DNA from: Onchidella celtica | Lineage: Eukaryota > Mollusca > Gastropoda > Systellommatophora > Onchidiidae | Assembly: GCA_963931925.1 (NCBI GenBank) | Contig: OZ007570.1 | Location: 56,449,821 to 56,513,820, forward strand | DNA length: 64,000 nt | Direction of reading: 5' to 3' | Part shown: piece after piece, positions 1 through 14,400 of the stretch | Layout of the letters: each line of letters starts with the position of its first letter | Numbering within the stretch: the first letter of the stretch is position 1 | The notes under the pieces: model-generated | What the model was told of the DNA's origin: nothing | The model's database searches: none | Seen by the model: the letters and a program-made list of their open reading frames with translations, nothing else | Program-made: the position numbers and the translations under genes

Positions 1-3000
1 TAGTGATGTATGAGCAAATATTGCTCTTTACATATCTGCAGGTGGCCCATGCAGATAGAAGTAGAGAAGGTCATTGCACTCATAATGCATATGAATAGTG
101 ACTACAAGTTCACTGAATGGCAGAAGAAACAAATGCATGTCACCATCTAGTTTTTCTTTTACATATCAAAGGACTGTTTTGGGCAGGCCATCTCAAGGGA
201 GCACTGGTGCTCTCCATGCAACAAATTGTTGCTAAACCAGTGTTTCACCACATAAATCTTAAGCAGAACTGTTTTAAGCACAGCAAACGGTGAATCAAAA
301 AATATAAATTAGCTGATATATTAAAAGTAAAGCAAGTTAAACTATAGATACACATAATACGTTTGAAAGGCAGTACATGGGGTAAACCAAAGTACAGAAA
401 TTAAACTGGGGTACCATCTTAATGTTGTTTACTTTGTCTCTCTGTCCTTCCATGTCTTGAAAAAAGTAATTTACTTTTGATTCACAAGATTTGATAGTCA
501 TTCTTCGTATCTGCTAACAATCACATACAAACAGCTAAACAAACCAAACCAAAAAAAAAAACACCTTTGTTTTCAAAATCTTAACCCAAAACAGTCAATT
601 TACTAAATACAAAAGTACAAAATGAAAATTCTAACATTTCAAATTATGTACAAATTCGTTTAGAATTCTGTTCTAAATGCGTTTTGCAAATAGTGAAAAA
701 AATATTTATGTACATTTCGGATAAAAGCCTGAGGAAACATCTGTTCTCAAGCTTTGTCGCTTAAAGGCTTACATTCTCCAAATTACAAAACAAAGAACTA
801 AAATGGGAAAAAAAGAAAACATTCCAATAATCACTAAACAATAAGTGAAAATACCCAATGATTAAATCCTTTAAATGATGAAAGTCAAATCAAACCAGAA
901 TTTACATGCATTTAAAGAAAAACCCAACTAAAAGCACAAGAGGTACCCCAGCATGGGATACACTAGAAAACTACAGGAGAAACAACAAACAGCAAAGAAA
1001 TATAAATTGAAACGTTGACGACAAGGAACCAACTGACCGACGAGTACTGCTTGCTGGACACATGGACAGTGAAGAAGAAAAAACAAACGCACGATGGGGA
1101 CGTAGTACGGACGCACGACGACGCCACAGGGACACAGGAGACACACGCCATGTCACGCCAGACGCCAACGTGTCTTCTACATAGAGAGAAAAATATAACA
1201 CTTCAGTCAACATTGCACAGTAAACAAAATCAAGTAATTCATTTCTAGCTCTGAACAAAGAGAATAGTATAGACTTCCCCGAAAATCAAATATCTTAAAA
1301 ATACACACATTTGTGTTAATCATGACATTTCATGCGATTACTACAACAGATATCACTGATGCAAAGGACTAGGATTAATGCTGAAAAGTGAGTCAAAGTG
1401 CTTCTAAATTTGACCTATGTGGACAATTCCGACTGAAAGAGTGATTTTGAGTTCACTGATGTAAATGGAAATGGCTCTGTTAGTACCTCAACATTTTTTA
1501 AAATGTAAACATTTCCAAAATGCAACAAATCAGACATAACTTTCCACTACCCCCATGGTACCGGTACATCGATAAACACTTACGCCGCAGTCATTCCCAA
1601 ATAAATTTGAACCTAAATACTGTTTTCAAAGATGCACATGTAACATTGACTATATCTTAATTAAGAGCAGATTGTCACCGTTCCCTGAAACTGATAATCG
1701 GTTTTGGCTACTTTTCAGGAGAGCTGCAAAACTTTTATTTTATCACAACTTGTCTAGTTATGGTGAACTTTTGAAAGTTTGCTATTGGATTATTTTTAGG
1801 CTTAGGAGTTTATAGCTAAGAACATTCGGTAGGGTTTAAATGTAGTTGAATATACATGTGTGTGTGAAAATCAATTTTTAAAATTTTTGAGTTACTAGTC
1901 TTGGGGAACTGTGACGAGATGATGAAATGAATGGATGGTTTCTGAGTCCAAAGATGAGAAAAAGTCACATTAGCTGTGATCCCACAGTTAACGAATGACT
2001 AAAATATTTTTACAGTGAATTCTGCCTCCATAAAAAAGCATGTGGTTTTATTTTATTACTTTTATCTACGCTCCAGCATAAACAAACTAATTCTCAGCAG
2101 ATTGAAAAAAGAGCCAGCCAGGTCAGAGAAAATGCCTGGTTCTCTCTGCTTTGTGAATGTAAATGTTCCCTCAGACAGTTACTTGGACCAATACGAGTGC
2201 CTGGTCCTGTCAAAAATGCATTAACTAACCCTTTTTCTGGAGTCGATAGACTTGGGTCAATAATGAAATGTTCCAGTGACAAATGAATCAAAGGAGCAGT
2301 AACTAGGCACTTCTGAGCACACAAAGTGCCCTCTATCATACAATGATAGTGTTTTTTGTTTTTTTTTAAATTCACTTTCATGACACGTATGAGTCAAATT
2401 TACTGACGAAGCCTGCAGTGGAGTCCAAATTAAGTGTTCTAGGAATTTAATAGAGAAATATTTTTGTCTTGCAGTAAATGATTTTCATCTGCTTATATGA
2501 AAGGTATTGCAAATTTGGTAAATTGAAAGGATCATAATAGCAAATTAAGTACATTACAATTGCATTAATCTCATACGGACAACATCTTCTGGGGTATGGA
2601 AAATGTACACGTTGTATATTAAAAAAATAACAATTGAACAAAAACAAAAAGGGAACACTCAAGTAAAACAATAAATGCCAACTACAAGATAAGAAACTGC
2701 CAGATACATTTCAACTCCGAACACTTTGCGGGCTTAGGAAAAAAATTAATATAGTGATAGAGAAACAGCGACAGGAAAAACAAAAACTCTCAACTATTCT
2801 TGTTTTCTTGAGTTATATATTCAAATTAAGAGAACATGATAACATGACATGTCCCAGGATGTGTAAAATCCAAACAATGCAAGCAGCGATCACAGGTATT
2901 TTGAGGTAGCAGGACAACTTTATCACAGATATATACAGACAACAAATAATCCCAGTTACAAAAGTCAACATGTGCATCAACAGTGAAGTTACGTCTCATT

Positions 3001-5356
3001 TTGTTTTAAAACATAAAATCAGATAATTTTCTCCATTGAACATGTGAATAAAAAAGTAAGTCTTAATCATGCAGTTTGATGCCTCAAACAGATTTAAACA
3101 CACCTGTATCATGTCATGGCAGTGGCATTTATTCTGATAACAATGAAACTTTATGAATAATCCTTCTCGAATATGACAAGTGCTACACATGCAGTTATTC
3201 TAAGATTCAGCTGATATCAACTACAATATGGCATGGACATTTGAAACACAGAACTCCAGCCATGTTTCTGTAAAGGCTGCAGCTGCAAGACATCAAAGGA
3301 CTTTTACTACTCTTTTTGTTTTATTCCAACAGCTACTGTAAAGTAACAATTTTGCCTGACCACAGTTAGAATAATACAATGAAGATTAGAAGATCAAGAA
3401 ATGAATTGTCACTGGAGACTTGATTTGTTCATTGATTAAAGCCCGTAACCACAGGACATTCCTTTTTAGATATAAGAGAAACTTTCCGCAAGTTTTTCGC
3501 ACATTCTAGTGAAATGACACAACCATGACACAACAACAGAAATAAAATAAATATTGACTGTAAAATTCCACCTCCACTAATTTTAAAAATACAACATTCT
3601 GGTGGGTGGATCAAAATTCCAATTATCATGCAGCAAAACAACAGGCTCAAGAAAGACAAAACAACAAGAAAATGAAAAACAAAACACAAACCCATAAAAC
3701 TGATCAACTAAGCCACTTCTTGCACTATACTTAAGATGGTCAATGCAACTTAACCCTCACCCTGTGAAGGGCCTACAAATATGGCAAGGTCAAGCTGGCC
3801 TGCAGTGCGCAAGCCGGATTTTCACGCGTCGGGCCACTGACCTCTTTGAGATGTAGCTACCGTCTTATTGCTCACTGTATCTCTTCTAAATCAAAGGCAT
3901 TGTGACAAGGACATGTTAACAAGTGAACCACTGGTCGGAGTCACATAGGCTAAGCTTTCAAAGGCTCTCCCCATGCTATCAAAAAGTGTAACATCAACAT
4001 GCGAAACTGTTACTCAACAAATCTGCAATATCTCATTTTCTCACAAGCTGACCATCACCTAGAGTTGTCTGTATGTAAGAACCAATCAGAGACAAGCTCT
4101 GAAATGATCTTTGCCCCAAACGCCCACATTGGTTCATTAGTATGTGTCAACCTGAATGAAACCATTTGTTTAGGGCTTAGGGGGTGTGGCTAGTTATCAT
4201 GCTTTGTTCTCATGAAAAGTATAGCTGTCAGTTTAGTTTCATAAATCAGATCATTGGTTAGAGACTTACAGACAAAGGTTTTGCTGGTTAATTCATTATC
4301 AAGCATGATAAAGCGTAGCAGCGAATGTTTTCATACCGATCAATAAAAACTCAACCACGTGAACAGCGGTAGTGTGGTCATTGTATATTGGCAAGGGTCA
4401 GTGGGACCCAGGCACGATTCTCCGTGAGTAAGGCTACTGACCGGAGAGAGGGCTTTGAGCTGTTGCGCGCAGGGTGTGGGTTAATATGGTTGATTTACTC
4501 CTTGGCCACAATGTCTTTGGAACAATCATTTGTCAATGACTTGGACCAAAATTTTCTTCAACTGATAAAGACTGGCTTCGCATTACCACTGAATAATCAC
4601 TTCAATATCAATGAAGTGTCTGCTACAGACCATCTCAAGCATTGAGCAAGAAAGGTTACTGTGCTGTGACCAAATAAGACAAAATCTATCAATGTTAACA
4701 GAGTTTTCAGCACTGTACTTTTTTTCTTTTTTTTTAAAAATTAGTTGACAGGAACCTCAGCCCAGTTATGCTTACTTAAAGCCACACACTATGAATATCA
4801 CTAACATATTCTGTCAAAATAAACATCCCACTTTTCACCACATTCCAACATTTTTTTTTATGCACTCCTCAAATAGGTTCACACTGATCAACCTGCCTGA
4901 ACAATTTAATGTAAAAAGAATCACTGCTTGTCAAAAGTCCGTCAAAAAACAAGGTGCAAAAAACCCCCAATAAATTAACTTTTCCTACTCTTTTTCTCAG
5001 TTGGTCAATCTAATGAACCTAGTGGTGAGCCAAAATGGAATTCTTGAGTTGGAACCTATTTGGTGAGATAAGCACAATATCACAATATGTCTTGAATGAA
5101 CATCAAACTGGAATTTTGGGCACACGAAAGTTCCAAACCAAACCAACATCATGGCTGACTAGAAATTCACAAAAATGCAAAATAATCACAAAATTAGCAC
5201 CATATAGTTATTCACAAGACAAGCAGCAGTGTCTAGCGCAGGAGCCAAGCTATTCCGAAATATCCGACATATTCAGATAGCACCTTATCATAAAACTACA
5301 ATATCTAGTTTCTCACCTTTCCCTCTTTTTGTCCTGCCAACAAATTTGCTGTCTGT
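1..5356 (-). other. CELF 3' UTR and/or downstream sequence; no other gene seen
   Basis: This is AT-rich with no coding exon I can support on either strand. CELF mRNAs usually have long 3' UTRs. The first AATAAA hexamers on the minus strand below the stop are at 3320-3325 and 3128-3133; a shorter variant could end earlier. The TTAA-flanked repeat at 3754-4480 would then be inside the 3' UTR. A GC-richer island lies at about 1010-1180 without recognisable coding. The UTR end cannot be fixed from sequence. Confidence 0.5.
3754..4480. mobile_element. piggyBac-like MITE, family A copy 1
   Basis: It is flanked by TTAA (3750-3753 and 4481-4484). The ends read CCCTCACCCTGTGAAGG and, from the other side, CCCACACCCTGCGCGC. 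TTAA target duplications with CCC-starting inverted ends are the piggyBac signature. About 727 bp, aligning along its length with 26127-26896 and with 28167-29657. No transposase. Short open frames that recur in each copy, with peptides such as NQSETSSE, come from shared repeat sequence and are not genes. Confidence 0.85.
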
Positions 5357-5484
5357 CTAGTAAGGCTTGCTGTCGTTCTTGGGTCGCTTGAGCTGTACCT
5401 TGAGTCGCTTCATGCCGATCTGGAAGCCGTTCATGGACTGGATGGCACCCTGTGCTGCCAGGGGATTATCATAGCTGACGAAGC
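5357..5484 (-). CDS. CELF: CELF last coding exon: end of RRM3 and C-terminus
   Basis: The acceptor is tcttcag|GCTTCGTC. It encodes [20 protein letters not shown], then [20 protein letters not shown] and PY, with a TAG stop at 5357-5359. It completes RNP1 and the last helix of RRM3. The -KPY C-terminus is the family's usual end. Confidence 0.97.
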
Positions 5485-8400
5485 CTGAAGAAGATGCACA
5501 AATTGTCCAGTTTTGATGCACATTTTATGTAAAATATCACAACTATAAAATGCTTTGTTTTTGGGCAGACACGATTTTACATATCCCCTGTTTATGCTAC
5601 AACTTATTTAAATTGTGCTGATACTCTTCTTTCACACTATCAAAGCTTTGCATGAAAATCCTCTAGTGAATGCCGCTTTTTACTAATCGTTTGTTTGTAA
5701 AATGTATTTTAAAAAGTATAAACATTAATTACTAAGACATTTACAGGGGAAATGAACAAACTGTTTTCACAGAGGGGGAAAAAAAGGCAAAGGAGGATGA
5801 TAAATAAGAGGACCACCGAGCAAACAAAAAAAGCCAAAGTAATTACAACGTTACATAAAACAGGGATGGGAACTACACGCAGCAAAATTTCCTGAACTTC
5901 TGACATAATGTGCTGCCGCCGACTGCAATCCACAAAATGATGTTTAAAACTTTACTAATCACATAATAACAGAACAAAAACTTCCCCTTTTAAATAAGAA
6001 TTAGAACAAGAAGAAAAGAGAAACAGAGAGGAAGATTCCACTGCTGAAGTGTGAGCAAATGTAGCCGATATTGTCGAATACGTTTTTGATCAGCTCCTTC
6101 GCCTCTTTATGTCGTTGCAATTAAACATGACCAAGTAGAGCTGTCTCTCAGGATCTTCCATAGCTTAACTTCTTTTCCGTTGCCTCTGTTGCATATCAGG
6201 CACAAATGTACGTCCAGAAGTTCTAAATTCCCGAATTATAGTACTTGCAAAATCACCATCATCGTCTTTACCTTCTATCCAAAACTTGTTCTGCTTACTT
6301 AACATCACTATCAAGTTTCTTGATGCTCCTATTTGTATCCATAAATCCTGAAGGGTCATATGACAACATTTTGGTGAAAGATTAGATCGTCAGGTCGTAA
6401 CTAGAAACAATGCCATCAGTACAACAATGTGCTCAGCAAGTCGAACACCACGGTATAAAATGTAAACAATCTGGACTAAATAAAATACTGAAGACGGTGG
6501 CTTAAGTTAAGCTTAACAACAAATAAGAAAATAGCTTATGTTTTGCACGTGGTAATAAAAATGGTGTTCAGGAAATTTGCCCTCAGATTTTTCCTCTTCT
6601 GATGGTAAATTTCCACTGCCGAAAATTTTTTAAAACTCTGGAATGCCAGAAATTTCCGGAGAATTCCCATCCCCGAGAAAAACATAATAGACAAGATGCG
6701 TTTCGCATGTCAGAAAGCTCGCATTTCTTTTTAATATTTCTGAAGTAGCTGTTAGTTCCCAGGGAAAGTAAGTACTTATTGTTTGATCCTTGAACTTGCA
6801 ACCACCACCGGACAACCAGTTTCTTTTGCTGAGCTATTCTTTTTGCCTTAACTTTTTTGATAATCATCGAGCCACTACAATAAATCCTGTGCTGTCTGAA
6901 CTTTCTCTTCACAACAAACCAATTGCAAATTCAACAGAACGAAAAATTTTTTCTTCTGTTGACCTGAGACTTACCAAAACATTTGCTCAAATTGGTCTGT
7001 TTGTCAATAAAAACTTTGGCTGAGATAATGGTACCAAAAGGCATAAACATCTGCATTAGATCACCATCTCCAAACTCTTGGGGCAGATGATAGATAAAAA
7101 GGTTGGCTCCGTCAGGACCTGAAACCGACACTCCAATCTTCAATTCTGGATCAAGAGAAATATAGCTCAATAGGAGAGAAAAAAAGACAGACAAAAAATG
7201 CAAAACTGTAAGCCTAAAGAATGCACTTTCCCTCCATCTCTTTCTCTGTGACATATAGACCGGTTGACTGATAACTCAATTTATATTGGCCAAATAAATA
7301 CATTATGTATGTAAAGTGAAATCTGCTATCTAAATATGGTAATGCTGCTAGTAAATAACTGACTGGAAATTCTGACTGGCTGCATTTTACCTGTATCTAA
7401 GTGTTATTTCACTGAAAAGACGAGTTTTCTATCAGCCCCGCCAACAGTTCAAAGAAAAATAAAAAAGATAAAATATGCTTTCTCTTCCCATATGTCCAAA
7501 ACTGAAAGTGGATACTGAAAATATGACTTGACACAAAAGCCTACCTTCCTGTTGCTTGGTTGCAACATTGTTGTTGGCTGCCTGCTGTAATTGGGCTGCC
7601 TGGTTAAAGGCATTTGGGAAAGAGGCTATAGGGGACAAAAAAAACAAAAAAAATTTAAAATTTATTGGTATGATGAGGAGAACTACCAGCAACAAAGAAA
7701 TACACCAATGACAAAACAGGCCAGGTACTAGAATTTTTCTTTCTTTCTTTCTTTTTTTTTTTGGTTTTCTAAGTTTGACAAAAAATTGCTAAACACATAT
7801 AGTTCTCATTCTATTACAAAATAGAAAATATGAAACTGGTCATCTAAAGTTCATCATGAAAAATTACCTGGTGCAAACCTATTGATAGCAACTACTTCTA
7901 CTTTCACAATTCCATCTCCGTCCAAAACAAATTAAGGCCAGCTAATCAAGATCGAAAAATCCCGCATTAAAGCACTCATGGGAGAGAACTGGGCAACCTA
8001 ACACACTGTGAACTCCAGACCAGGTTTGGCATGAAACATGACTGACACTATTGAAAACTTCAAAAATCTTATTCACTGCTCAAAAGCCAATGTGTACAAA
8101 CACCCTACTTACCAGCATATTGTTGAATCCCTGAATAGGCTTGACTGAGAGCATCCATGTTATTTGAATTATTTGAACCAAAGCCATTCATGTTGCTTGC
8201 TCCCATGCTGCTGTTGCCCATCCCTCCCATGCCACCAGAGCCACCGCCCATATTGCCTGGACAGATGAATGAAATATTTCTAACTTCCAGGCAACTCATA
8301 CAAGTAGTTTGCGAATAACAAAAACATAAAAGCATAAGCTGAAGACGCAAAAAGGTTAGATAAAAAGAGAGAGGCTCCTGTGTTGCACATCAATCTGTAA

Positions 8401-11400
8401 TGTCAGGATTGTGTAGTGAAGTTAAAGACTGGAAAAAAAAATGTTACTGTGCAGATCAACTTTTATTACATATTATTATCAAATTATTACTTTTTTTTTT
8501 TTACATATTAACTCAAAGATGTAGTTTACCAATGGAGACAAAAAGATTACCTATGCAAACCTACTTACTTTTTATTCTGAGGTAGCTATGATCAGAATTA
8601 ATGTCAGTGGGGAAGGGTGGGAGTGCGTGGGTGCATGCAGATTCATCCTGACTGAAAAGGCTTGTTTTTTTAATAACACTCAAATTTTATGTTGCCTCTA
8701 AAAGCAGTCTGTATTTGTGGTAAAGCATTGTAAAGACAATCTACTGAAGATGGGTTCATAATGATCTGTTAGCAGGAGTTTGAAAAACCCTTTGAAACCA
8801 AGTTAACCAATATTGAGGTGTAATGCCTTATCAGCAACAATGCCAAAACCATTATAACAAATGCATCTCCAACAGTATCATCCAAGGGCAACAGAAATTC
8901 AAATTTGTACACAACTGTGTAAACTGAAATCTTTTCTGATAATTCAATTCCTTGAAACAGTTCTAGACTACTACAGCATGCATGTCACATTATTAACATA
9001 ATTTGAAAGAAAGCAAATATTATTAAGTTTAGCAAGAGCTTACAGAACATCATATGCCTGATGACTGTAACTCACTGACACTGATACACTGAATACTAAA
9101 TGACAACGAAATTAATCACCTTAGAATAAGTTGTGAAAGTTTTCAATTTTCTGGGATGTGCCAGTTTCTATGTAAATTGATTACCTAATGCAAACAACCC
9201 AATCACAGCTAACGAGCAGAACAAAAACAAGAGACAAAACTAATGGATTTGTTCAACAGGTAAACTTCTCAACCTTACCAAATTGATTTCCCCGCAAAGC
9301 TTTAAAAAGTTGAAAGCAAGACCATGAAAAAAAAAAGGGAGTAAAATAAGAACAAACCACAGTCAATAGCTCAGGCACTGAGAATGATTTGATTTCTGCA
9401 AGTCACGAATTCTTTATTTTCAACCACAAATTATCATTATAAAATCCAAGAGGAAATCAACAACAGGATAGGTTTTGTTCTTTGTATCATACCTACAAAG
9501 CAAAGCAGCAAACAAAAATCTAAATCTAACTCCCAGAATTCATGACTGTTTTTTTTTTTTCTGTCTACAGTTTTATAAATTCAATTTTCTCATTAGTTTT
9601 GTGCATGCTTGATGAAAAAAACAACAACACCAAGACATCAATCGGAATTTTTCAACAACACAAACATCAAGACCAATTAGAAGAGAGTTGGAGCTGAGCT
9701 GTTATCTTATAAAACTTCTTCAAACAAGACAGCTTTATCTTTAATTTACACATTTAATATTCAGCAGGCTTTAATAAAAAATTTAATTTTCATGTTTTTT
9801 CACACCAGAGCTGGTCGGATAACAAAAACACAAATTTTCCTGTTCTTTTTTTTTTTTTCTCCAACGAGCATTAAAATGCAGTTGGTAGATTTTGATTCAG
9901 GACAGCTTTCCTTCAAAAGAAAAAGAATATATAGTGGACTCACCAGTATTTCCACTGTTGCCCATCTGACCAAAACCTCCCATACCACCTGAAATTATAA
10001 AGTACGAATTTCAACATTGTCTGTACCTAAACCACAAATATAATAAATCAGTCATCTGTCTCTCTTGGTCAGTTTTGAAAACTATATCGTGAACTTCGTC
10101 TGACAAGTAATGTCTCCGTCTCTAAAAAAAAAACAGGTCTTTGCCAGCTCTACCAATACCAAGAACTACAATTTTTGTATAATATAAGAATATTTCTATT
10201 GCAGTTCATTAACATTCAAAGCCGTGGTGGACATCTTTAATGGCAGGATGAACTTCTTCCTGTCTCTTTTAAACTTTGGATTTTCCTATTTACCGGCATC
10301 TTTATGTCTTCAAACCGCGAAAGCTGGTAATGACTCTTGGTTTCACAAAATTTTAGAAATTACTTTTGTTACAATTCTGCTTTATGAAAGACTGAATGCT
10401 CTGAAATTGGTCCAAGATCTGGTGCCATGAGAAACTTCTTGCCAAAGTGATGAGGTGACAATTCATACTGATACGGTTCACATGCAAAAGGGAAGGAGAA
10501 AAGAAATAAGGGCCAAAGCAAAGAAATGCACAGCAAAATCAGTAATGACACAAGAGACACTTGTAAACTAACCTTAAAGACATTACAACTTGCCAAAACA
10601 AAAAAATACCTTCATCTTCATTGCCACAATACATCAGGTAAAGTATCTTTGCATAATGAAGCTTAGTTGCAGCATTATTTAAATCAAAGCAGTCTTCGCG
10701 AAAAAGTCAGAACAATAAGCAGCTGTAATTTCAACCCTTATAACTGCAAAGCTATTTCCTTGTTAAAGATTGAGTTTCATAAAAGAAAAAAAAGTTGTCA
10801 CCAAGTTTGAACCAGGAAATAAAAACCAATTTTTTGTGTGTGTGTTTTGTAATTGAATGCTTCACCCATAGCTTCCATAACCCAATTATCCTTTTATTAG
10901 CTTTTTCAAACTAAGCTACTAGCAGATACAGCAGTAAATTTTGACACAACTGATTGTGAAATAACTGCTCCAGAATTGCAAAACCTTGCAATGAAACTTA
11001 AAATGTATGGTCACTGGAAAATGTGCGTATCATCTTTGGTTCGTACACAGAATGTATTTAAAGTATCTACACAGGAACAACAGTCTGAACTAACTTGAAT
11101 AATTTTAATATTTTCACTGAGAAACCTCCACAGATGAAAACGCAAGTGGTTCTTTTCACGCAAAGTTCAACAAAAAAAAAATATGCTCCTGAGCTAGAAA
11201 TAATTACTACAGTAGCATCATACAGTAATTTGCACACACTACAATCAACGGAAGAACAATACCCCAAACATGACAACTTAAAAGTCCAATTTTTTAAAAT
11301 ATGATTTTTCATGGGGAGTCAGCAGTAGCAGTGTAAGTAAACCACTGACAACTGACTTAGTTATAAGAATAACTCACAAATATTTCTAGGAATCCCACTG

Positions 11401-14400
11401 AATGTAATGATGTAAAAATTATGCACACTGTTTGAAACTAAATCTGGAACCTTTGTCCATATTTAAGTTCAATTTAAGTGCCACCGCATTATACCCCTTG
11501 CTTTTCACTTGCAATGAATAGATTTAATTCATTCATTTGCTGTGGGAAACTATTATAATCAACAGACTCACTTTAAACAGCATAATATAATACACTTTTT
11601 ACATATACCATAGGTAATTATCCTCCTCAGCTCAAGTTTTCAAATATGTGCCATAACATTTTGAATCAACATCAGAGATGTATTGGCTATCTTTTCTTCT
11701 TCTTTTTTTTTTCTTTTCTACAAGATGTCTGGCGTTCCAAACATTATACAAATATGGGAGGAAATAAATTACCACAAACAAGTATCATCTTCAACCTCTT
11801 TGAAGAGGGGCTTTAGATGTCCACACAATTACGAAAAAAAACAACACTGTTTACAGAGATAAAATCCTGAACTGGGCTTATAACCAAATAAAATGAGAAA
11901 ATGTTTCTGAATCCCTGCTCATGGCAGTCGAAAGAATAAATTGAATGTTTTTCCTGTGTTCTTTACAAAGATCCTCGTCACTGTCCATCCCATTATTCAT
12001 CGCAAAATTTAAAATAATAATAAATCATCAGTTGAAAATCAAATCTCAGCAGTTTGGCTGACTGGGAAAAGAACTTAATGATGAATCATATACTATTGAA
12101 ACGACTTTTCATAATAAATTCTGAAGACCACCCCACTCCCCCAATAAGATTTGTTGGTTACAGAGCAAAATGCTCAGCACCTTAACCATGATCAAGCACA
12201 CAATGAAGGATGACAAAGCTGCAGTTAGCAGGAATGAGTTTGAGTTTGGAGAAGGCATATCAGCATGATAATGGTCACATTGTGCTGAGGAAAAAGCAAG
12301 ATGATAGACAGAACATAATGACAGGACAGAAGGGGAAAAAAAGGTAAAAACAAAAAGCTCTTTGAAAGCCTATTGCTATGGTTCACAAGCCAGGATGAAT
12401 ATCTATAAGTGAGCAACTACAAGTACTGTGTTGAAAATGGCAGGAGAGGCACCATAAGATGTCTCTACATCCCCTTGCACTTTTTTTTTTTTTTAATGGA
12501 ACAAAAATATTCCTTTCTCACAAAACAAGCTATTATAGAGTTACAGCCAAACACTCAAATCAAAATTTGCTTGTGGTCAAAAACAAAACAAAAAAACACA
12601 AAGCCAACGATGCCACTTAGTTGGGCCACATTAAAGAACTTATCCTCTGCATACATATATAAATGAAATTATTTAACACAATATTTTTGACTATCAGGCA
12701 TTTCTTAAAAAAAAAAAAAAAAAAAACAGCACTGGTATGAAAGAATAAAAAAGAATTTTTGAATTGGAGCCACAAAACCTTTTGTACTACATTTATACTA
12801 GGACAATGAAAATATACATGAAAACTACTTGATGCTGCCAACAGTAACATTCGAGACTTTTCTTGTTTCTGTTTTTCATGTTTAAATTCGTCATAATCCT
12901 AAAAGTATAACAATTTCAACTGAGGTCTGATATGATAATTTTATCCTGCAACTACAATGATCGCATACATGAAAAAGAACATCTGGGAAAGAAATCTAAC
13001 AAATCAGCTAATGACACCTGAAACATGCTGTTTAACAGAGACCCTATATACGTATACAACATGGAAATTGACAATGAAAATGCAAGGTAATTGTGTTATT
13101 TTGTTTGTATTCACTCATTCACAGAGATTTGGACAACCTGTGACGACCTAATAAATTCAGATGGGAATCATTTTGCTGAACCTTATCTCAGCTAACTGAT
13201 ATCCATGCATTTTGCCTGCTGCGGGGTGTCAGACATTTTGTCTCATATGAACATCACACACTCCTAGTGATTCAGATAATTTAGTAGTTCTCCAAATATA
13301 GTGTATGCATCTTCAGGGACTCCTGCCTGGGGCCAACAGCACTATGCTGAGGCCCCCGAGAAACAAAAGAACTCATCCCGGACTCCTGCCTTAAGCAAGG
13401 AAAGAGAAGTTTGTTTTTTTCCTTTTCACTTTTGTTATTGTTTTTTTCTTTGCCACCTGATCCTGAAAGAAGTTTTGATGGAAAACTTAATTCATTTTCC
13501 TCTCCAACTATCGTACATACAACATGACTTATTTCAGCGCATTAAATGATGTGGCTATCAATCCAGTTTGGGATACAATTTACAAAGCTGTTAAGTTCCT
13601 TCTTCCATTCACATTATTGTTGCTTACGGGAAAAGTAGTGAAATTTTGTTTAACCTTTGCCCTTTGCAATCATCGAAATTAAGATCAATTATTTTCATGG
13701 TGTATTTGAAAGTTCATTTACTTTTCTGCTTTTCAGCAGAACAAGGCCTAAAGTTCAATGACTATGTGACCTTGACGTCTGCTTTTTTTGTTGAAAATAT
13801 AAAAGCTGCATCTGCAGTGCTGCGAATGCGGGTGAAAGCCATTGCTTTTCAGCAGAACAAGGTCTAAAGTTAAATGATTGTGTGACCTTGACGTCTGCTT
13901 TTTTGTTGATAATATATGAAAGCTGCATGTGCAGAACTGCAAAAGGGGGTGAAAACCAAGCCGATAACTGAACTGAAGCAATGACCCAATGAGGTAACAA
14001 GATTTACTTCATGCTGACAAATAGCTTTTTGTTTTCACGGTTAAGAGAAATACCATCCATATCATTCATCAAGCACAATGACTGAAAACTGAAGGGCAAA
14101 TAAATTCATTTACTTTTTATGATGCTCTAGTTACAGGGACAATAAAAGTACAAAGCCATTCGTCCATTCATAAGCGATGTGCATTACATACACATATACA
14201 GAAAAAGCCAAAGAAAGGAAAATGAATGAAAACACACGAAAATACAGTGGGGAAAAAAACAAGCACGATTATTTCAGCATGAAGCCCACCTTGATTGTTA
14301 TTGCCCCCACTGTTCATGCCCTGCTGGTTGCCTGCGTTGTTTGCCATGGAGCCCAAACTGGCCAATGCTGCTAGGAGAGCTGCCGCGAAATCAAACAATT

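Noticed and set aside
3999-4193. Small frame found again at 26419 and 28457, which could look like a gene family
   Set aside because: All three lie at the same place in family A TTAA elements; similarity is that of the repeat.
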